Shown here: piece by piece, positions 33,781-45,971 of the stretch
Numbering within the stretch: position 1 is the first letter of the stretch
Layout of the letters: each line of letters starts with the position of its first letter
Assembly (NCBI RefSeq): GCF_021462225.1
Contig: NC_061800.1
Location: forward strand, 17,902,749 to 17,966,748
DNA length: 64,000 nucleotides
Reading direction: 5' to 3'
Origin: Girardinichthys multiradiatus
Lineage: Eukaryota; Chordata; Actinopteri; Cyprinodontiformes; Goodeidae
Position numbers and translations under genes: made by a program
The notes under the pieces: generated by a model
What the model was told of the DNA's origin: nothing
The model's database searches: none
What the model saw: only the letters and a program-made list of their open reading frames with translations

Positions 33781-35275
33781 CTTGTATGGTCCAACCCTAA
33801 AGAAAAACACAGAGTGATATCCTATTGGTAGAATATGGTTTTACAAACTGTTAAAATCAAAGGTTGATAACACTTTTTCCGCCAGGGATTCTGTTCAAAA
33901 CAAATACTTTTTTAACATGGCATAATCTCCCAATTGAATAATTAAATAATGATTTTTGAGGCTTTTTACACAGTGTATAATCACCCTGGAACATGATTAC
34001 ATCGTCAAGCAAATACTAAAATTTAATAACAGTAACAGCAAAACCGGCTAAAAATAAAATGTGAAATTGATTGTATCATAACTCGAAAGAAAAATGTGTA
34101 ATATTTCATCTCAGCCTCTAGAGGACAGTGTACATCAGGTTTAAAAGGTGATGAAACAACAAAGAAAATGAGCCTCCTATAAACACCTGTATCTAAATGA
34201 AGTCCCGTCTTTTAATTCTTCCTTTCAAAAACTTTTAACTTAAAAAAAAAAATCCATAAAAGTACAATATTTATTTAGCAACTAAATAACTGCATGCACA
34301 CAAACATACTGCCTATTATAGAGATCATTTACAGGAGCATTTTGTGAGGAGTGGAAGACTTACTGAGGCAACATGACAAGTATCAAAGAGAGGAAAGCAT
34401 CACACTGACTGTTGTCATAACAACATATTGCAATGAACGCCAAGCACCATCTGCTCCGAGATTTTTAAGACGCATCAAGAGGACGAGCCGACGGATAATT
34501 ATTTCTCGGGAATAAGAATAAGACTGAATGATACAAGCGATGGTGTTGAAATTCAGCGATAAAGTTTGGTTTGTTTTGCGATCTTAGTTATGAACAGTTG
34601 AGAAGCTTCTGGTTTCTGATGTAGTATCGCACCAAGGTCGGATACAGGGGCCGTGTGTCTATAGAGGCAGAAATTAGGAAGTGGTCTTTAACAACATGGT
34701 TTGTTTCATATCCACTATAACGGGAACTGAAAGTAACAGTAAGTGCAGCGGAGAGAAGTTATTTTATTGCTTCATGTTCTTTGCTCCAGACGTGGTAATT
34801 TATGGCTGTTAGCGGCTCAAACACAAATTAATCACACGCATTAATCTGCATTCAATCCGGGCGCAGGCTGACCTTGAGAGTTTCACCTGAAGCATGCGCT
34901 CTGCATCCATTAAAGTCGACGCGATGTAAAACCATCTCACAGCATCAGCGTGAAGTGTCTATTACCACCGTCTTATTTCCTGTTTATATGGCAACTGCCT
35001 CAACATCCTGTTTTTAATTACTTCTCTCCGGCAGCAGATGCTTCTCGCAGCAACCTGCTGTGGATTACTCCCCTGAGAACTAATGTGCTGTGACAGACCC
35101 CACTTTTCCAATCAATAACTCGCCCTAAATCTGCCATCTCTCTGCCTGCCAAACACACTCCCACTTCTAATGGCACATCATTTTCTTTAAGGGGGTGTAA
35201 TTGCGTGCTGTGGAAAAGCTGCAGCCTCTCTCTGTTTTTTTTTTTTTTTTTTTCCAACCCTTTTTCTGTTCCGAC
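33781..35275. other. Intergenic; 34430-34960 looks like conserved noncoding DNA
   Basis: No gene. From about 34430 to 34960 base composition is balanced and repeat-free with homeobox-like AT cores (CGGATAATTATTTCTCGG; AAATTAATCACACGCATTAA). This is only a visual impression. A poly-T run lies at 35234-35254. Confidence 0.3.
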
Positions 35276-35498
35276 CACGCTTGTACTGTAAAACGTAATG
35301 TAAAAGTACAGAGGCTAGAGCACACAGGAAGTGATGAGGGGCTTTACACAGCATGCAGCCTCACCACCCCTAGCCTCTGATAAACGCATTCGCTTCCCTG
35401 TTTTGACTGTAAGAGTTCAGGCATATCTAGAAAGAAGTCACTTTCGCTTCACAAATGTGTTGACAGGAGCTTATCAGGATAATTGTTTGATGCATGCG
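35276..35498 (+). promoter_or_regulatory. Candidate first noncoding exon and promoter of gpr18
   Basis: A strong donor GCG|GTAAGT lies at 35499. About 170 bases before it is an ETS/PU.1-type AGGAAGTG (35326-35333), which would suit a leukocyte gene. No TATA box. It is linked to gpr18 only by position and strand (2.75 kb upstream). Confidence 0.25.
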
Positions 35499-35504
35499 GT
35501 AAGT

Positions 35505-36128
35505 TTGGCCTTTTGTGGCCACGGTTGCCTTGTTCTTGCTGGTTTTGTTCATTTAGGTTGATGAGGGGACAGATTAATGGCAGACATGGTTTAATAGCAC
35601 ATCCTCAACGTATGTTCTCATGCTGATATCAATTACATGTGTGTTTGTGCTTACAGCTTTAATTCATCTGCCTTTTTATCACTTTTATTGGGTAACACAG
35701 CATATAAATTGTGTATTTCTGTTCAAATAAGTACAAAACAGGACAAAAAAGTGAAAGCGTAAAGTTTTGTTGGTAAACAAACTTTCCTGACACATTGATT
35801 ACCATAACTAAAGTGAATTTCTGTATATATATATATTCTTTTTTTGAAGTTTGGCTTATTTCTTTTCAAATTAAAATTCAGTTGTAGTTTCAGTTACACG
35901 TAGTCCTTACAGTCCAGCCTCCCAGCATAAGAAAATAAGTATTATAATGACTGTCATGTTCTCCAAAATGTAAAACACACAACATTTTCATATTTAGAGG
36001 CAGCAATTTTCTATTTTAATCAGTGTCTTTGGGAAATCTGATCTTTTTTTGTCCTCCATGACAGTAAAGCTGACTAAACTGAGAGAAAACATTTTAATAA
36101 TTGTTTTTCTGTCAATTTTCTGTTGTAG
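35505..36128. other. Intergenic or intronic, nothing recognised
   Basis: AT-rich, with a TA microsatellite at about 35824-35837. Confidence 0.4.
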
Positions 36129-36174
36129 ATTTTACCAATTTGGACAAATAACTAAATAACTACCTTCAACATAG
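36129..36174 (+). other. Candidate noncoding leader exon of gpr18
   Basis: 46 bases with a strong acceptor before it (TTTTCTGTTGTAG after a long T-rich tract) and a near-consensus donor after it (ATAG|GTAAGT). It would splice to the acceptor at 38252. No reading frame. Position and splice strength suggest a 5' UTR exon of gpr18; no transcript evidence. Confidence 0.35.
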
Positions 36175-38252
36175 GTAAGTGTAAATCAGTCTTTTGTGGG
36201 TTTTTGTTGTTGTTGTTGTAACATTTTCATGTAAAAAAATGCATGTTAAATATTTGTATGCCCTTCTCAATAATTAGTGGAAAAATCTCTATTGGCATCA
36301 CAACAATCAAACCCTTAACTGCTGACCAACTTTTTGTGCCATTCCACTTGTATTAATGATTTATCTTTGGTGAAGAGCTGTAAGTCGCTGAGGTTGTAAG
36401 GCATCTTGCCATCCCCCTAATATTTACCTGCCGCCACAGATTTTGTATCAGATTTGTTTATGTATATATGTATAAAATATTTGCAAACTATTTAAATACA
36501 GTGTTCCAGTAAAAATTGATTTAACTGATTAATCCCTCTAAAGAATGCATATTAAAGTAAAAAAAAAAAAACTGAGACGTGTTTAGCTGTATGACAATTT
36601 CACTTCTCTTCTCCATTTTTGGACATTGAAACAAGTATTAAATAAAACATCAATTCACCAGAACACAGGACAGTTCGGATCTGTCTAAAACAAGATATGG
36701 TTGTGTGTTCTTTTTTCATGTGTTGTTTTTATCTACATGGTGGTTTTGTTCTTGTATGAGGATGTAGTAAAAAGTGTTCACCGGGGCAATGAGCTTGCTA
36801 CACCTCTGACCATTTTGTCATGTATGGATTTTTTTTCATTCACCTTTGAAAATAATAACATATTAACAAGGCCTTTAGGATTGAAAAACAACCCCAGCAT
36901 TTCACCAGCGCTTGATGATAAAATCAGTATTAACAACGTTTAAATTAAAAGGAAAGAAATCCTGGGTGTTGCAAAAACAGAGTCAGGAAAGAGAGAAAGG
37001 TGTGGAAAACAACACCTTTAAAAAACAGGTCCATTTTTGTTCTGGTTTCTAGAACAGAAAGCAAAAACAGGCTGTGTAAAGTGGGCCTTTAAGTCATTGT
37101 TTTCTAATCATCGCTGAATATCCAGTCCACACATACACAGTTTTAAAAGTTTCTACTTATAAAAAACGTTTTGAAAAACGTATTTCTTACAAAATAACTT
37201 ATTATTAGTATTATTAGCATTAATGTCAGCAGGGATTCCATTCAGAAATGTTGTAATACTTATTATACACCAGTAGGTGGCCTTAAAATCCACATAGAAG
37301 AGATCAAAACTCAAAACAAGAAGCTCCTAAGCATGGCTGAAGCAATGCTAGTCTATAGATTCTTCCAAAACCTTTTTTTGAGCATCTTAGTCTTTTCCTT
37401 CAGTCATACAACCTCTTGGGTTTACATTTGAAGCTTAGCGAAAACAGAATCAGTACACAGCAAGACACATCCCTTTACACATTGGGAAGCCGTTTATTAA
37501 AATCTCTGCATTTACCAAAACAAACTCTGCCTGCTGACAGAAAGCATAAACACAACAGAACATCTCAGTTTTATTAAATATCCATGTTAGGGAGGTAGGG
37601 GCCTAGAAATGTCTTCTGTTGTCGTGAAGCTCAAGCAATAATTTCTACTAAAAAATACAGTCTGACCTTAAAGGGAAGGTCCAGATTCTTTGAAACAAGG
37701 TTCTGAGAGGTTCTGAGAAGTTATTGTTCCTGACCTGTGCTAGAACGAGGTCATATACTCTTGGCTCTTGGTGGGCTTACAGCACACTGACAGGTCGCTA
37801 CTGACCAGGCGAATTTAATACAGTTGCCAGTGTAGTAAAGCTGATGTTTGGCTGTAGAAAACTGCAACATACTTCACAACAGTCTTTGTGAAAACATGGA
37901 CCTTCAATATGCTCCAAATAGCATTTTATCTCACAGATATGAACTGTTTCATATTGATTTAGTTTAAATTGCAAACATTTTTAAAACTTTGCATGTCTAG
38001 TTGTCAGGCTTTCATTGTTAAGGAACACTTCCCTTTCCACTGTTACTGATTACTTTACATAATCCAACAAAGCCCGCTATTCCTAAAACACACGGTCGAT
38101 ATAAATAACGAGTGTATCATTTTAGCTATCTTTATTTAAATATTTAGTTGTTACACTATTTCCTAATATATATGTAAATAATTATTTAAAACAGTTTTGT
38201 TTACATTTTCCTCAAAAGTTGAATTGTGACTTTAGACTTTCTGTTTTTTCAG
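36175..38252. other. Presumed 5' UTR intron of gpr18, no coding feature
   Basis: It ends in a clear acceptor TTCTGTTTTTTCAG at 38252, one base before the start codon. The 80-codon frame at 36701-36943 is unsupported. Confidence 0.4.
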
Positions 38253-38253
38253 C

Positions 38254-39270
38254 ATGACGCTGGATCTAAACTCCAACATGTCTGTGGATCATCTCGCTGT
38301 GAAGACGGAGCAAGGCCCCTTCGAGTACCGCATTGTCGGCCTGGTCTTCTACAGCTTCGTCTTTGTCATAGGAGTCATAGTTAACTTCACTGCCTTGTGG
38401 GTTTTTGCCTTGACCACCAAGAAGAGAAGCTCGGTCACCGTCTACATGATCAACGTGGCGCTTATGGACCTCACCTTCATTTTGCTCCTGCCCTTCAGGA
38501 TGGTTTACCTCCAACAGGACTACTGGCCCTTTGGAGATGTTTTCTGCCGGATAACGGCAGCTCTGACCATCTTCTACCCCTGCATGGCTCTGTGGCTCTT
38601 CGCTCTGATTAGCGCTGACCGCTACATGGCCATCGTTCAGCCGAAGCACGGCAAGGAGCTGAGAAATGTCCCAAAGGCAGTGGTGGGAAATTTGGGGGTG
38701 TGGGTCATGACTCTGGGCAGCAGTGTACCCCTGCTCTTCACTCAGGATGATCCTGATCAGATCTCCAACTACACTACCTGCATCAAGATGCAGGACATCA
38801 TCTACATGCGCCGTGAGAACGCCGTCAACTTCGTTAGACTCATCTTCTTCTTCCTGGTCCCCATATGTATCATGATTGGCTGCTATTTTGTGATTGTGGA
38901 CAATCTAATCCATGGGCGCACCTCTAAACTTAAGCCGAAAGTGAAGGAGAAGTCCATCCGGATCATCATCACTCTCATTGTCCAGGTGCTGGTGTGCTTC
39001 GTGCCTTTCCACATCTGTTTAGTCCTCCGCCTGGTGGGGAACGAAGAGGATGGGGGCTTCAACACATGGGCCGTCTTCACCACATTCCTGATGAATCTGA
39101 GCACGGTCTTGGACATCATCTTATATTACATCGTCTCCAAGCAGTTCCAGGACAGGGTGATAAGCGTGATCCTGTACAGGAACTACCTGCGTAGCGTCAG
39201 GCGAAAGAGCCGGCACACGCAAACAGGAAGCGTCAGGTCGCTGAGCAACCTAACCAGTGCAATGATATGA
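38254..39270 (+). CDS. gpr18: GPR18 (N-arachidonyl glycine receptor-type class A GPCR)
   Basis: A single open exon of 338 aa (human GPR18 has about 331). The ATG follows a splice acceptor by one base. N-glycosylation sites are at Asn8 and Asn172. Landmarks: FTALWVFALTTKKRSSVTVY (TM1-TM2), WPFGDVFC with Cys98 paired to Cys176, DRYMAIVQPKHGKEL (DRY at 122-124), GRTSKLKPKVKEKSIRI in the third inner loop, PFHICLVL in TM6, and LDIILYY (TM7, DxxLY in place of NPxxY). The tail runs YLRSVRRKS...SVRSLSNL, as in mammals. The loop-3 and tail segments are almost unchanged from what I know of human GPR18. In mammals it is expressed in lymphoid cells. Its ligand (N-arachidonyl glycine, resolvin D2) is debated. 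It lies downstream of gpr183 in the same orientation, and the pairing is conserved with mammals. Confidence 0.97.
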   Translation: MTLDLNSNMSVDHLAVKTEQGPFEYRIVGLVFYSFVFVIGVIVNFTALWVFALTTKKRSSVTVYMINVALMDLTFILLLPFRMVYLQQDYWPFGDVFCRITAALTIFYPCMALWLFALISADRYMAIVQPKHGKELRNVPKAVVGNLGVWVMTLGSSVPLLFTQDDPDQISNYTTCIKMQDIIYMRRENAVNFVRLIFFFLVPICIMIGCYFVIVDNLIHGRTSKLKPKVKEKSIRIIITLIVQVLVCFVPFHICLVLRLVGNEEDGGFNTWAVFTTFLMNLSTVLDIILYYIVSKQFQDRVISVILYRNYLRSVRRKSRHTQTGSVRSLSNLTSAMI

Positions 39271-39498
39271 AACTTTGTGGCACAGATACTGTACCAACAA
39301 TATGCACACTAGATGCATCACTGTTTACTGTTTATGTATAATTACCTGAAGGACCAAGAAACTGCAATTAATTTTCCAAGTGCAATTTACACTCACAGTA
39401 TGGGAGTGCTGATGTTGTGGCGAAAACATCTGTGTTCAGAGCTGATTGACTCACCCATGAGACTTGAGTTGTTTTCCGTGCCTTTTACTTCTCTGATA

Positions 39499-39504
39499 AA
39501 TAAA
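39499..39504 (+). terminator. Polyadenylation signal AATAAA of gpr18
   Basis: AATAAA about 229 bases after the stop, with TG-rich sequence following. Confidence 0.7.
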
Positions 39505-39529
39505 GCTTCTGTGGCTCAGGTGAAATTAT

Positions 39530-41718
39530 AACTGTTTGAAACATAGTATGCAGTAGTTGTGCACAAGCATCGAAACCTCAAGAAAGGAGCATTGAAGGGT
39601 CTGAAATGCTCCACAGGAAGCAGCAGTGGGTTGTTCAAGGTTGATGCTTGGTTGCTGCACCACATTTTTAAAGGTCCTTTCTCTTCAGCATCTCAGCTCT
39701 GCAAAGGCGGCGGGGGAGAATCTAGCCATGAGTGATGCATGATGTCATCTATTTGCCTTGCAAATACTCCACATGTGTTTGACTTCTGCCATTTCATTTT
39801 GGATGAGTTTAAGACCGACCACTTGAGACAGGATGCAATTACAACATACAGCACTGACAGTAAAGGTTGCTCCAAAGGCTGTTTTAAAGGAACCGACCAG
39901 GTGATGGCAGCATGGCACAGCTTAGACTCCTTCCACCTGCGAGATCTCCACACACACAGAGGTTTTTAAAACTTTCGCAAAGTTGACATCGAAATAATTT
40001 TGTCTCTGGTGCTTCACCCAAAACATTTACCTTTCTTACATTTACAGTCAGAAAAGCAATAGTTCATCTTTTTTTCCAGTTAACAACAGTCATAACAGCT
40101 TCCTCAACCAGGAATCGGACTAAAGCATGTTTATGGTCCAATGTGAAAAGTATTGATTAGGTGTTAAATGATTTAGTTGCTTGGAGTGCATTTACAGTAA
40201 CATGCTCAAGAAATGTCAGAGAGGCTATTTACAAGATTTACTGCAACCTCAACCTTAAAACCGAAACCTTTTTCAGCACAATTATGTTTCAGTTTCAGGT
40301 TTCTGCATCAGGTAAAACATGAATTTTTTTCCAAATGTCTTTCTCAGATACAAGTACTGAAGTCAGATCTGAAATATGTGGCATAAGGAGAGGCTTGCAG
40401 ATAACACAAAATAAACATTTTAAATGTTGGGATTTCTTGCACAAACTTTAGACGTGCAAAGACTTACTTTATGTTGATCATCCCAAATATAGGCTGGGAA
40501 TAAAAAAAATCTAGTGCAAAAATACAATACATTTCAGAGGATACACTGAAGAGACCACCACAAGATTTTTCCAAAATCAGTAACTCTACATTCAATTCCA
40601 ACACAAGCACACATCATTTCACTTAATGAGGTACTTCTTAGGTCCCCACCTGAACACAACAGTTTTATGAAAAAAATGGTAGTGAGCACCAAATATATTT
40701 TCCTGATATCTTTTTAAGTAAAAACATAAGTATTGTTTTTCTTGAAAGAAATAAAAGTTAAGGAAATATATATTTTGTTGTGTTTTATTTAAGTTCTGAA
40801 AACATCATTATTTCTTAATATCACAATATGTCATTTTCTGCAAATAAATGCTTAAAATTATTTTGACATTTTACTTGAAATTTGGGGGAAATGTCAGTAG
40901 TTTGGAAAATAAAAAATTTTTTTGGAGAAGTGTATATGATGAAATTTCAGAAAACCCCATAGACTTTATAAACAGCAAGAACAAAACTGAAAGCACAACA
41001 AAATATAATAAAAAAGAAGATTTTTGGAACACTAAGAAATAGAAAATAACTTTTTCTAAAAAACCACGAACAACAAACAAACAAAAACAAAAAAAAACTA
41101 GAAGAAATGTTAAACGTTGCAAACTTTCAGAAACAATAAAAGTTCTCAAACACTCAGTTAAACAGTAAACATTAAACCAAACAGCATAAAATAACTTCAA
41201 ACACCTCAAACAGTGGCTCCAGGTCACTTTGTTCCTTTGCCACTTCATTCCCACACGTTGCATCCATGTGTTACCTTTGCCTGAACATGTGCTTTCTATT
41301 ATGCATTTGTTCAGGGACAGTTCAGCGTTTTTCTAAATGAAGCTTTGTGAAAACAAAACCCTAACCTGTATCCTGAGAGCAGGGGGAGGCTAAAAGCTAG
41401 TCAGTCCTCACTACATTAGTGGTTATTAAATGTCTTCATGTAAATAATAAACTGTTCTATCCCATGGATATAAAACATTTTTTTTTCAGTTTAAGTTGTT
41501 TTAAACAGCAAAAATCATCTAAAATAAAGGGGTTCTTTGACCAGCTGTTAGCCTTCCACCACTCTGAGGATTACTTTTGTTTTCTACCAATTCACATCAA
41601 CTGTTTACTACAGCCAATCAAACTACCACTGATAACAACTTTACAGAACCATACTTCTGAACTATCCCTTCAATGTATTTATTGCAGAATGACCGAGATT
41701 TATATTCAAACAAATTTC
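39530..41718. other. Intergenic, no gene seen
   Basis: Strong A/T bias, especially 40660-41110. The open frames 40848-41042 and 40871-41263 follow A-rich or T-rich runs and have no support. Confidence 0.5.
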
Positions 41719-41727
41719 TAAATCTGG

Positions 41728-42100
41728 GCTGCACTGTGGCGCAGTTGGTAGCACTGTTGCCTTGCAGCAAGAAGGTCCTCAGTTCAACCTCTGGTCAGTG
41801 GTCTTTCTGCATGGAGTTTCCATGTTTTCTCTGTGCATGCATGGGTTCTCTCCAGATACTCTGGCTTCCTCCCACAGTCCAAAAACATGACTGTTAGTTT
41901 AATTGGTCTCTCTACATTGCCCTTAGGTGTGTGGATGGTTGTTTGTCCTGTGTGTCTCTGTGTTGCCCTGTGATGGACTGGCGACCTGTCCAAGGTGTAC
42001 CCTGCCTCCCGCCTGTAGACTGCTGGAGACAGGCACCAGCTTCCCCGCAACCCATAATGGAAGAAGCGGTATAGAAATGACTGAATGACTAATGACAGTT
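41728..42100 (+). repeat. tRNA-derived SINE, second full copy
   Basis: Same family as 32058-32421: a head with TGGCGCAGTTGGTAGCAC and a tail GAAGCGGTATAGAAATGACTG. TAAATCTGG occurs just before (41719-41727) and just after (42101-42109) and is probably a 9-bp target duplication. It has more changes than the copy at 32058, so it is probably older. Confidence 0.88.
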
Positions 42101-42109
42101 TAAATCTGG

Positions 42110-42615
42110 TTTAATTTAACTTATCCACTCATGGATAAGGGAGGACACACCTGCTGAAGAGGTATAAATATAAATAAGTGATTAAGATTATAAATAACTG
42201 TTGCTGCATGAGCTTATATTGATATATCAGAATTTCATATGAGGTTTTTTGAAATCTGGACAATTTGACTGAAACAAGATATTTAAACACACTACATAAA
42301 AATACCTGATTTATTTTACACTTTCTGATACTAACTGGGACTAAAGTGTTACTGTTTTAGTTCAGCTACATTTACCAAAATTATTTTTATTTGCTAAATG
42401 CCAGAATGAAAAGAGACAATATTTTAGAGAATTGTTTATCACTCTCTTCAAATTCATACATTTACATGCACTAAAATTATTATGTCTTTAAACAACCTTG
42501 GAAAGCCCAGATGATGATGATGTCATGGATTTGCAAGCTTCTGATTGGTTAATTCACAACATTTGAGTGAATTAGAGGAACAACTGTGGAATTATTTTAA
42601 TGCAACACCTCAAAC
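42110..42615. other. Intergenic, nothing recognised
   Basis: AT-rich spacer. Confidence 0.5.
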
Positions 42616-43900
42616 AAACTGCTTCCTTGTGTGACACCATGAGTGAATCAAAATAAATTTACCAAATATCAGAAGAGAATTTTGGACCTCCAAAAATCTG
42701 GTCCCCCTCAGGTACAATCTCCAATTATCATTTGTTCAAGCAAAGTATAAACACCATGCAAATGTCCAGTCATCATACAAGAAGAGAAATGTGTTCTGTT
42801 TCCCAGTGAAATGTGCATATTAACATGTGAAATGTGCATATTAACCCTTGTCTAGAATTGCATTGTTCATCAAGTGCCAATGATTCTCATAGGGCTTCAT
42901 TTTGCCATCTTTGAGTGTTTTTTGAAAGGACTGATGATGAAGAAGTATGGTTCGGCTATCAGCAAAATTTACAAACATAAAAAACAATAATTTCAGATGA
43001 GAAGAGTAAGAAGGTCAATTTGAAGCGCATTTCCTCAGAAAACAGGATCACTGGTTCAGGTGGTAGGGGTTTGTCCTGCAACTGGTGGGTTGCCAGTCTG
43101 AAACCCCGCTCTGTCCATCTCAGTCATTGTGTCCTTGGGCAAGACACCTCACCCTACTTGCCTGCTGATGGTGGTCAGAGGGCGAAGTGTGCCGATTGTA
43201 TGGTAGCCCCACTTCTGTCAGTCTGCCCCAGGGCATCTGTGGCTACAATGTAGCTCTTCACTGTCAGTGTGTGAATGTGTGGATGAATGGGTGAATGACT
43301 GATTGTAGTGTCAAGCACTTTGAAGTCCTCAGACTTGATAAAGCGCTATACAAGTGAAGGCCATTTACCATTACACTGTGTTTGTCCACCATGGGGAGAC
43401 TTCCAAAGATCATTTGTGTTGTGCTGACTCCAATGCTGCACAACATCTACAGTTGTCCTGTTCTGTCCTGTACACTAACAGCTGTGCAGGATTTGGCTGT
43501 CCCCACTCGTGAATTCATGGGTGGATAGAGGGAGTTCATAGGTGGTTCAGCTTGCGGGTTTTTGACTCAAATGTTTTGGGACATTGGCTATATGAGAAAC
43601 ATCTTGATCCATTAGCCAGGAGGTCAAAGGTTAGGCATAATGGGTCTTCAAAGACAATATAATTACAAAGTGGTTTAAGAACAACAAAGTCAATGTTTTC
43701 ATGTGACCTTCAGGAAGCCAAACCCATCACCTGTAGAAAATGTGTGGGCAGAGCTGAAGAGGTGTGTGTGTGAAAGGTAGACTACACACTGGACTCAGTT
43801 ACAGCAATTCTGTCAATTGGAATGGGCTGAAAGTCCAGCAAACTATTGTTAGAAGATTGTGGCTGGATGCCACCAGTGGTTTCTCCATGTCATACACTTT
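42616..43900 (+). mobile_element. Tc1-like transposon (family D), decayed and interrupted
   Basis: The 5' part (42616-42800) reads FGPPKIW and contains AAGTATAAACACCATG; together these correspond to the start of a Tc1 transposase (dimerising helix-turn-helix). The 3' part (43640-43900) has TGGTTTAAGAACAACAAAGTC, then AATGTGTGGGCAGAGCTGAA and ACTCAGTTACAGCAATTCTG, i.e. the FKNNKV, ENVWAELKRC and TQLQQF blocks around the last catalytic residue. A SINE-like repeat sits inside (43050-43375). Confidence 0.65.
43050..43375 (+). repeat. SINE-like dispersed repeat (family S2), copy 2, nested in Tc1
   Basis: Matches 28390-28695 in order: CTTGCCTGCTGATGGTGGTC, GTCAGTCTGCCCCAGGGC, GCTACAATGTAGCTC, GATAAAGCGCTATACAAGTG and GGCCATTTACCATT. 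Better preserved than copy 1. The open frame 43020-43253 is a product of the repeat. Confidence 0.8.
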
Positions 43901-43904
43901 ATAA

Positions 43905-45179
43905 GACAATTCTACCAAATATTAAGGAAACAGTAATTCTAACTGATAAATAACAGGAAACCATTAGTAAGATTTAACGTGAAACAGTAAGGAAAAATGG
44001 CCGGTATATCTCAGTTTTTCAAGTCTTGGTTTGGTATGTTTTCGATACATTTCAATCCTAGAAATAAACAAATCTTTAGTTTTTTAGTTTTTTCAGCAGT
44101 GAACAAAGAAAGCTAAAGTACTCAATAATTTTTCTCACCATGTTATAGAAGTTCAGAAAGTAGCCAGTTTAGAACGGACAGGTGATTTGGTATCCAGTTA
44201 TACCTGAATACAGCTGCTGGATAAACCCCTGTTGTTGGACACACTCCTGGTCTGTACGTTTGCAATGAGAAAGATTTGTGTTGCACTGAATACAACATGC
44301 AGCTGGATTTGGCCTTTTTTTTCTGTACCAGTCATGTTTAAATTTTGCTTCTCATTGTGGGAGGTGAGTAATTAAGATCTACCTATCTTATCATTGTTTA
44401 AAAGTGATGACATGAAGCAGAGGTTCAGTCTACCTTTCTTTGACCATCAACCCTGTAGCTGAATAAGAAACCTAAATGATCCCAAATAGCAGACTTTAGT
44501 GGTTGAAGGGAGTTCTGTTTTGTTTTGGTTCGGTTTTTGTTGCACAGTGGAGCACATGATTGTACTCTTTATTTCCACACATAGACGTCTATGATGGTTA
44601 TTCTAATCCTTTCTCATCATTCCTAAATTGCAGTGGAACTGGGTTATATGTGGTGTTTTCTTCCCTTAGAGAGTCAGGGGACCATGAGGTTTAACCACAT
44701 GCACCATAACAGTACTCAGAAATGGCTGATGGTCAGTGGTAGTACTAAATACAATTCAAACTACTGCAATTATGGTGAAATGATTCCGGTTTAATTGCTG
44801 TTTTTCTCAGTGTGTACTCTAGTACCGTTACAGTTGTTACACCAATAGTGAAAGGTCTGTCTGCACCAAGCCTCTGAATGACATTGGGCTGATTTTTACA
44901 GAAGTCTCAGGTGAAGAGGAGGCCACTCTGATATAAAGGAGATACATTTACATTGTGTTAAATAAAAGAAAGCAGACAGCAGGATTTCCATTTCGCATGC
45001 AATATTGGCAACTGCACTCTATCATATGGTGATAGTTTTATAGGCTAATGGACTACTAGTGGATTTATAGCTAAGGAGTCAAAAGTCGAAGGAAACATCA
45101 GAGGGCCGTCTATCTGTCCCACCTGTTGGACATAAAAGGGAGAAAAGAACATTTATGCCGCTCAAAGCAACTGGCATTT
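43905..45179. other. Intergenic, nothing recognised
   Basis: No coding sequence or clear repeat. Confidence 0.5.
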
Positions 45180-45815
45180 AAAACAATTAAGTTTCCTGTC
45201 AAGTCCCTGTGATGAATTATCCGGAAGCTTTACCCGCTGTAATTCTGAATCTTCCCAACAAGTGCCTTTGTTGTAGAGAAATTAATGAAAACAAGATTGT
45301 CTTTCATAGGAGCTGATCTAACAGCCCGACTGCCAGCTGCTCTTCTTTGGGAATAAAAAAAAAAAAAAAACAGTCAGCATTAAGCACAGCTCACACAAAA
45401 TACTTTTTTTCCCACCACTCGTGTGGAAAGCAAATCAGGCGCCAGGCGCAGTGGCCATCTGTTTTGTTATTTGATATGTGTGAATACATGTTGTAATGAC
45501 TTTGTTTGTGAATCGCTCTGCGCGGTGGAACACACGAGAGCTCTCGAAGTGCTGGAGTGTTCAAAGCTAATCATATAATTGGACACAATAGTCGATGACA
45601 AATGGAGACGCTCGGAGCCAGCCAGCTGGGGAAGTGAATATGTAATCATTGTAAAATCATATCATTTTTGCATATTTGAAGACAGCTTAATAGAGTTTGC
45701 ATGTCAGCGCACCATCAAATGATGATCAGAGGCAGCTCTGCCGCATTTGTTTTCCGAATTCGACTTTGTTAGGCCATTTATCTTGATCTTGATTAAAAGT
45801 GTTTTCACAAGAGTT
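45180..45815. promoter_or_regulatory. Candidate conserved noncoding element
   Basis: A repeat-free block with mixed composition and developmental-enhancer-like cores: AGCTAATCATATAATTGG, TGTAATCATTGTAAAATC, TTTGCATATTTGAAGACAGC and ATCAAATGATGATCAGAGG. A poly-A run at 45355-45370 interrupts the left part. This is a visual judgement; conservation cannot be tested here. Confidence 0.25.
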
Positions 45816-45971
45816 TGCGTCTCAGGTGTTTATTTGTGTTGTGTTGTATCCTGACTGCGGAAACATACTTAGGACAAATGACACCCTTTGAGTTTCAGAA
45901 GACGGCCTCATGAAGAGGTAAACAGTTCCAGGGATTGTTCCTTGCCTGGGGTATTTCTTTCCAATGTATTC

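Noticed and set aside
41673..42050. Open frames MYLLQNDRD... (+) and the 88-codon - strand frame
   Set aside because: Both run through the SINE and its antisense. The same phrases recur at 32044-32369 because it is the same repeat.
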